Positions 61,196 to 64,000 of a DNA stretch of 64,000 bases are shown piece after piece (position 1 is the first letter of the stretch; each line of letters starts with the position of its first letter). The notes under the pieces were generated by a model. That model saw nothing but the letters and a program-made list of their open reading frames with translations, searched no databases and was not told the origin of the DNA. The DNA comes from an uncultured Collinsella sp. (GTDB lineage: Bacteria; Actinomycetota; Coriobacteriia; Coriobacteriales; Coriobacteriaceae): assembly GCA_900757615.1 (NCBI GenBank), contig CAAEON010000015.1, positions 1 to 64,000 on the forward strand, in the 5' to 3' direction. A program made the position numbers and the translations under genes.

Positions 61196-61310
61196 GTTGA
61201 CGCTGCGAACCCGTCAGCGCGACAATCTGCCTTTCAAGCCTTCGGGCATGACCATAAGGTCAATGCCCTCGGCTTTCAAGGCACCTTGCTCGCGCTGACG
61301 GGTTCTCGCT
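61196..61310 (+). repeat. Structured intergenic element, copy B
   Basis: It starts with the same GTTGACGCTGCG (61196-61207) as copy A. A perfect 14-bp outer stem joins 61208-61221 with 61291-61304; CAA (61223-61225) faces TTG (61286-61288). Inner helices TGCCTT/AAGGCA, GCC/GGC and GGGCAT/ATGCCC are capped by GACC-ATAA-GGTC with one unpaired A after the cap. The outer stem sequence is entirely different from copy A yet fully paired. CTCGCT follows the right arm in both copies. Confidence 0.72.
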
Positions 61311-61408
61311 TTCGTTGACGGAATCATCGGCGTTGCCATTCTTTTTACTAGGGTTATCGTATTATTGAGGCTGTTTGTTGCTGCGCTTTATTTTGTTGAG
61401 GGGCTTTG

Positions 61409-62044
61409 TTGGACAGCTATTTTACTCTGCAATCGAATATTGAGGCTTCGGGCGAGTTTGTGGACCGCAAGAGCCGGTTTATTGCCCAGCTGGTCCATAT
61501 TGAGTCCGAGGACGAGGCGAATGCCTTTATCGAGATGGTTCGCAAGCGTCATTACGACGCTCGACACAATGTTCCCGCGTGGATTTTGGTCGATGGACGC
61601 GAGCGCCAGAGCGATGATGGTGAGCCGAGCCGCACGAGCGGTATGCCGACGCTCGAGGTGTTGCGCGGTGCGGAGCTCAAAAATGTTTGCTGCGTAGTGA
61701 CGCGCTATTTTGGCGGCACGCTGTTGGGGCCGGGCGGCCTGGTTCGCGCCTATACTGCGGCGACGCAAGCGGCGGTGGCCGCGGCTCAGGAGGCCGGGCA
61801 GATCGTCGAGATGACGAGTGTCGTGCCTGTTGACGTGCATGTGGCCTATCCGCAGTATGAGCAGGTGCTTCGCTTGGCCCAGGATTCCGGTGCCAAGGTT
61901 TCGGATACCGAGTACGCGGATGCCGTGACACTTCATTTGGTGTTTAAGGCGGGGGAGCAGGAGTCGTTTTGCGCTAAGATGCGCGAGCTTATGGCGGGGC
62001 GCGAAGAGATTGAGGTCAGCACTCCCGAATTTGCCGAGTTCTAA
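61409..62044 (+). CDS. yigZ: YigZ/IMPACT family protein (UPF0029)
   Basis: Protein of 211 residues. The N-terminal UPF0029 domain has KSRFIAQLVHI, ARHNVPAWILV, DDGEPSRTSGMPTLEVL and RYFGGTLLGPGGLVRAYTAAT. The C-terminal half is an EF-G-like ferredoxin fold (DUF1949). It starts at TTG; 61409 is 5 bp after GAGGGG, whereas TTG 61406 is only 2 bp away. The family is linked to translation control, but the bacterial function is not established. Confidence 0.92.
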   Translation: MDSYFTLQSNIEASGEFVDRKSRFIAQLVHIESEDEANAFIEMVRKRHYDARHNVPAWILVDGRERQSDDGEPSRTSGMPTLEVLRGAELKNVCCVVTRYFGGTLLGPGGLVRAYTAATQAAVAAAQEAGQIVEMTSVVPVDVHVAYPQYEQVLRLAQDSGAKVSDTEYADAVTLHLVFKAGEQESFCAKMRELMAGREEIEVSTPEFAEF

Positions 62045-62047
62045 CGG

Positions 62048-62098
62048 CGACGGCCGGCGTGCTTTTGGACGGATCCCAAGCACACCGACCGTCGTTTT
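62048..62098. terminator. Terminator between convergent genes
   Basis: A 17-bp stem with two G-T pairs (62048-62064 with 62078-62094), 13-nt loop and TTTTA tail on the plus strand, directly after the yigZ stop codon. The next gene converges. Confidence 0.85.
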
Positions 62099-62111
62099 AT
62101 GTCGCTGCCGT

Positions 62112-62558
62112 TTACTCGGCGAGCTGCTTTAGTACATCACAGGCGATTTCGACGGCATCGTCGATGCAACCGGGACAGCTGCGGAGCGGACCCTTGTCCG
62201 ATCCGATGCCCTTGAGCGTGCCGCAGACGGTCGTCGTGTTCTTCTCGCCAAAGCGCTTGGCAATCTCGCGCGACAGCTTGTAGGTCTGGCCCTTGGTCTT
62301 CGGGTTTTCCATGCCATCGCTCATTACAAAGCCCATGATGGCCACGGCGCCCGAGATGGCGCCGCAGGTCTCGGTCATACCGCCCATGCCGGCGCCAAAG
62401 CCCTCGGTGAGGGTAAAGGCGACCTGGGGGTCGAGCCCGACAGCGGGCGCGAGCGTGCAGGCGACGGCCTGGGCGCAGTTAAAGCCACGGGCGTGGTATT
62501 CGGCAGCCTGAGCCTGACAGGCGGTGATGTCGAGCTGGGCCGTATCGATTTGCTTCAT
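62112..62558 (-). CDS. C_GCAxxG_C_C family protein
   Basis: Protein of 148 residues. It matches the family name: FNCAQAV near residue 25, GFGAGMGGMTETCGAISGA in the middle, a Cys in TTVCGTLKG and CPGCIDDAVEIACDVL at the end. The cysteines probably bind a metal cluster or act in redox chemistry; the family is common in anaerobes, and the precise role is unknown. ATG 62558 follows AAGGAGA. Confidence 0.92.
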   Translation of the reverse strand: MKQIDTAQLDITACQAQAAEYHARGFNCAQAVACTLAPAVGLDPQVAFTLTEGFGAGMGGMTETCGAISGAVAIMGFVMSDGMENPKTKGQTYKLSREIAKRFGEKNTTTVCGTLKGIGSDKGPLRSCPGCIDDAVEIACDVLKQLAE

Positions 62559-62788
62559 CGTTGTCTCCTTGGTTACGGTGTACCCGCCTATGGTACCCGT
62601 GACGGGGCATGTAATCATCGAGAGCTTCATGTATGCCTCGTTTTTATCTATCGAGCAAATGCCCAAGGCTTGAGATAAATACCTCTGATCAATTTGTCCC
62701 TTAACCTACCTTGGGGATGGGTTGAGAGGGGTGCAGGGTAGCGGTATCGTGAACCGAATAAAACGTAACCCAGGCAAGGGAGCTAGAT

Positions 62789-64000
62789 ATGAGCGAGCAG
62801 ACCATCGGAACTACATGTGTTCAGGGCGGCTATCACCCGGGAGATGCCGAGCCGCGCCAGGTGCCCATCTACCAGTCCACCACGTGGAAGTACGACACGT
62901 CCGAGCACATGGGCAAGCTGTTTGACCTAGAGGAGTCGGGCTACTTCTACAGCCGTTTGCAGAACCCCACGTGCGATCTCGTTGCCGCCAAGATCTGCGA
63001 GATGGAGGGCGGCACCGCTGCGATGCTCACGAGCTCGGGCATGGCTGCGAATTTCCTCGCGATCTTTAACGTGGTCGGTGCCGGCGATCATGTGGTCGCG
63101 AGCTCTGCCATTTACGGCGGTACGTATAACCTGCTCGCCCACACCATGGGCCGCATGGGCGTGACCTGCACGTTCGTCGCCCCCGACTGCACCGACGAGG
63201 AGCTGGAGGCGGCCTTTGAGCCCAATACCAAGCTCGTCTTTGGCGAGACGATCGCAAACCCCGCCCTTGCCGTGCTCGATATTGAGCGCTTTGCCAAGGC
63301 CGCACATGACCACGGCGTGCCGCTGATGGTCGACAACACCTTCCCGACGCCCGTGATGTGCCGTCCCTTTGAGTGGGGCGCCGACATCGTTACGCACTCC
63401 ACCACCAAGTACATGGATGGACATGCTGCCTACCTGGGCGGCGTGATCGTTGACCACGGCCAGTTTGACTGGATGGCCCATGCAGACAAATTCCCGGGTC
63501 TCACCACGCCCGACGAGAGCTACCACGGCGTGACGTATGCCGAGAAGTTCGGTCGCGAGGGTGCCTTCATTACCAAGGCAACCGCTCAGCTCATGCGCGA
63601 CCTTGGCCCCATGCAGAACCCGCAGGCGGCGTTCTTCTTGAACAGCTCGCTCGAGAGCCTGCATGTGCGCATGCCGCGTCATTGCGAGAACGGCCTGGCC
63701 GTTGCCAAGTTCTTGCAGAGCCATCCCAAGGTGCGCTTCGTGAGCTATCCAGGCCTGGAGGGCGATAAGTACTATGACCTGGCTCAGAAGTACATGCCTA
63801 ACGGTACCAGCGGCGTCGTGAGCTTTGGCTTTAACGGTGGTCGCGCGGCGGCCGAGACCTTTATGAAGAGCCTTAAACTTGCCCAGATCGCCACGCATGT
63901 GGCTGACGCCCGCACCTGCTGCCTGCATCCTGCTAACGCTACGCATCGCCAGATGAACGATGAGGAGCTCATCGCCTGTGGCATCTCTGCCGACATGGTG
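62789..64000 (+). CDS. metY: O-acetylhomoserine aminocarboxypropyltransferase (sulfhydrylase), partial
   Basis: The first 404 codons are present and the frame is open at the window end. This PLP enzyme of the Cys/Met metabolism family starts TTCVQGGYHPGDAEPRQVPIYQSTTW, has the loop SGMAANFLAIFNVVGAGDH and carries the PLP lysine Lys207 in STTKYMDGH. It makes homocysteine from O-acetylhomoserine and sulfide. Cystathionine gamma-synthase is a less likely reading because of the long central insertion (YHGVTYAEKFGREGAF). AAGGGAG precedes ATG 62789. The 230-bp upstream spacer shows no riboswitch I recognise. Confidence 0.92.
   Translation, partial: MSEQTIGTTCVQGGYHPGDAEPRQVPIYQSTTWKYDTSEHMGKLFDLEESGYFYSRLQNPTCDLVAAKICEMEGGTAAMLTSSGMAANFLAIFNVVGAGDHVVASSAIYGGTYNLLAHTMGRMGVTCTFVAPDCTDEELEAAFEPNTKLVFGETIANPALAVLDIERFAKAAHDHGVPLMVDNTFPTPVMCRPFEWGADIVTHSTTKYMDGHAAYLGGVIVDHGQFDWMAHADKFPGLTTPDESYHGVTYAEKFGREGAFITKATAQLMRDLGPMQNPQAAFFLNSSLESLHVRMPRHCENGLAVAKFLQSHPKVRFVSYPGLEGDKYYDLAQKYMPNGTSGVVSFGFNGGRAAAETFMKSLKLAQIATHVADARTCCLHPANATHRQMNDEELIACGISADMV

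Noticed and set aside
62559..62788. SAM riboswitch before the O-acetylhomoserine sulfhydrylase gene
   Set aside because: I cannot find the conserved core of any SAM riboswitch class on the plus strand.

Overview
The window comes from a high-GC Gram-positive genome, most likely a gut Coriobacteriia species close to Collinsella. This is inferred from gene content and order (a DivIVA/SepF-type division cluster, an arginine deiminase operon, an L-cysteine desulfidase-like protein and a short ThiC). No rRNA is present to prove it. Almost every base belongs to a normal housekeeping gene. I see no prophage, insertion sequence, CRISPR array or tRNA.

Layout. (1) 1-2863: end of arginine deiminase, ornithine carbamoyltransferase and a YfcC-type transporter, a catabolic arginine operon. 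(2) 3346-8206: a DUF1846 protein, a small winged-helix protein, CTP synthase and a XerD-like recombinase. (3) 8669-32285: a long dcw (division and cell wall) cluster in the order mraZ-rsmH-ftsL-ftsI-murF-mraY-murD-ftsW-murG-murC-murB-ftsQ-ftsZ-pgeF, then pstS-pstC-pstA-pstB-phoU, then yggS-sepF-yggT-divIVA. The phosphate-uptake operon sits inside what is normally one ftsZ-to-divIVA block. murE, ddl and ftsA are absent, so SepF is the only recognisable membrane anchor for FtsZ here. (4) 32453-43817: mixed-strand genes: nitroreductase, Pit phosphate transporter with DUF47 partner, Bax inhibitor-like protein, a PARG-like macrodomain protein, an SGNH hydrolase, thiD, thiC under a TPP riboswitch, yaaA and an M18 aminopeptidase. 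(5) 43984-47833: DNA polymerase I and a Cof-type HAD phosphatase. (6) 47834-51566: argG and argH behind a long regulatory leader. (7) 51951-58169: ndk, rpiB, a cysteine desulfidase-like gene and a PTS sugar operon with a DeoR regulator. (8) 58267-64000: HAD hydrolase, ribosomal protein S1, RNase P RNA, YigZ, a C_GCAxxG_C_C protein and the start of an O-acetylhomoserine sulfhydrylase gene.

The most interesting material lies between genes. The argG leader encodes a 24-residue peptide ending in a cluster of arginine codons, followed by stacked hairpins and a terminator. This looks like ribosome-mediated attenuation by arginine, with ArgR-like boxes upstream. Two copies of a structured element of about 100 nt (3034-3150 and 61196-61310) share a conserved tip and a compensating outer stem, so they look like a dispersed RNA or DNA element. 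Four further intergenic spacers hold unrelated very long stems (17-30 bp) with small nested hairpins. The dcw promoter region carries phased TGGG repeats that fit MraZ boxes, a LexA-like site and two other dyads. At gene level, yggT appears to start at a non-canonical ATC codon, and the PARG-like protein lacks the second glutamate of the catalytic QEE motif.
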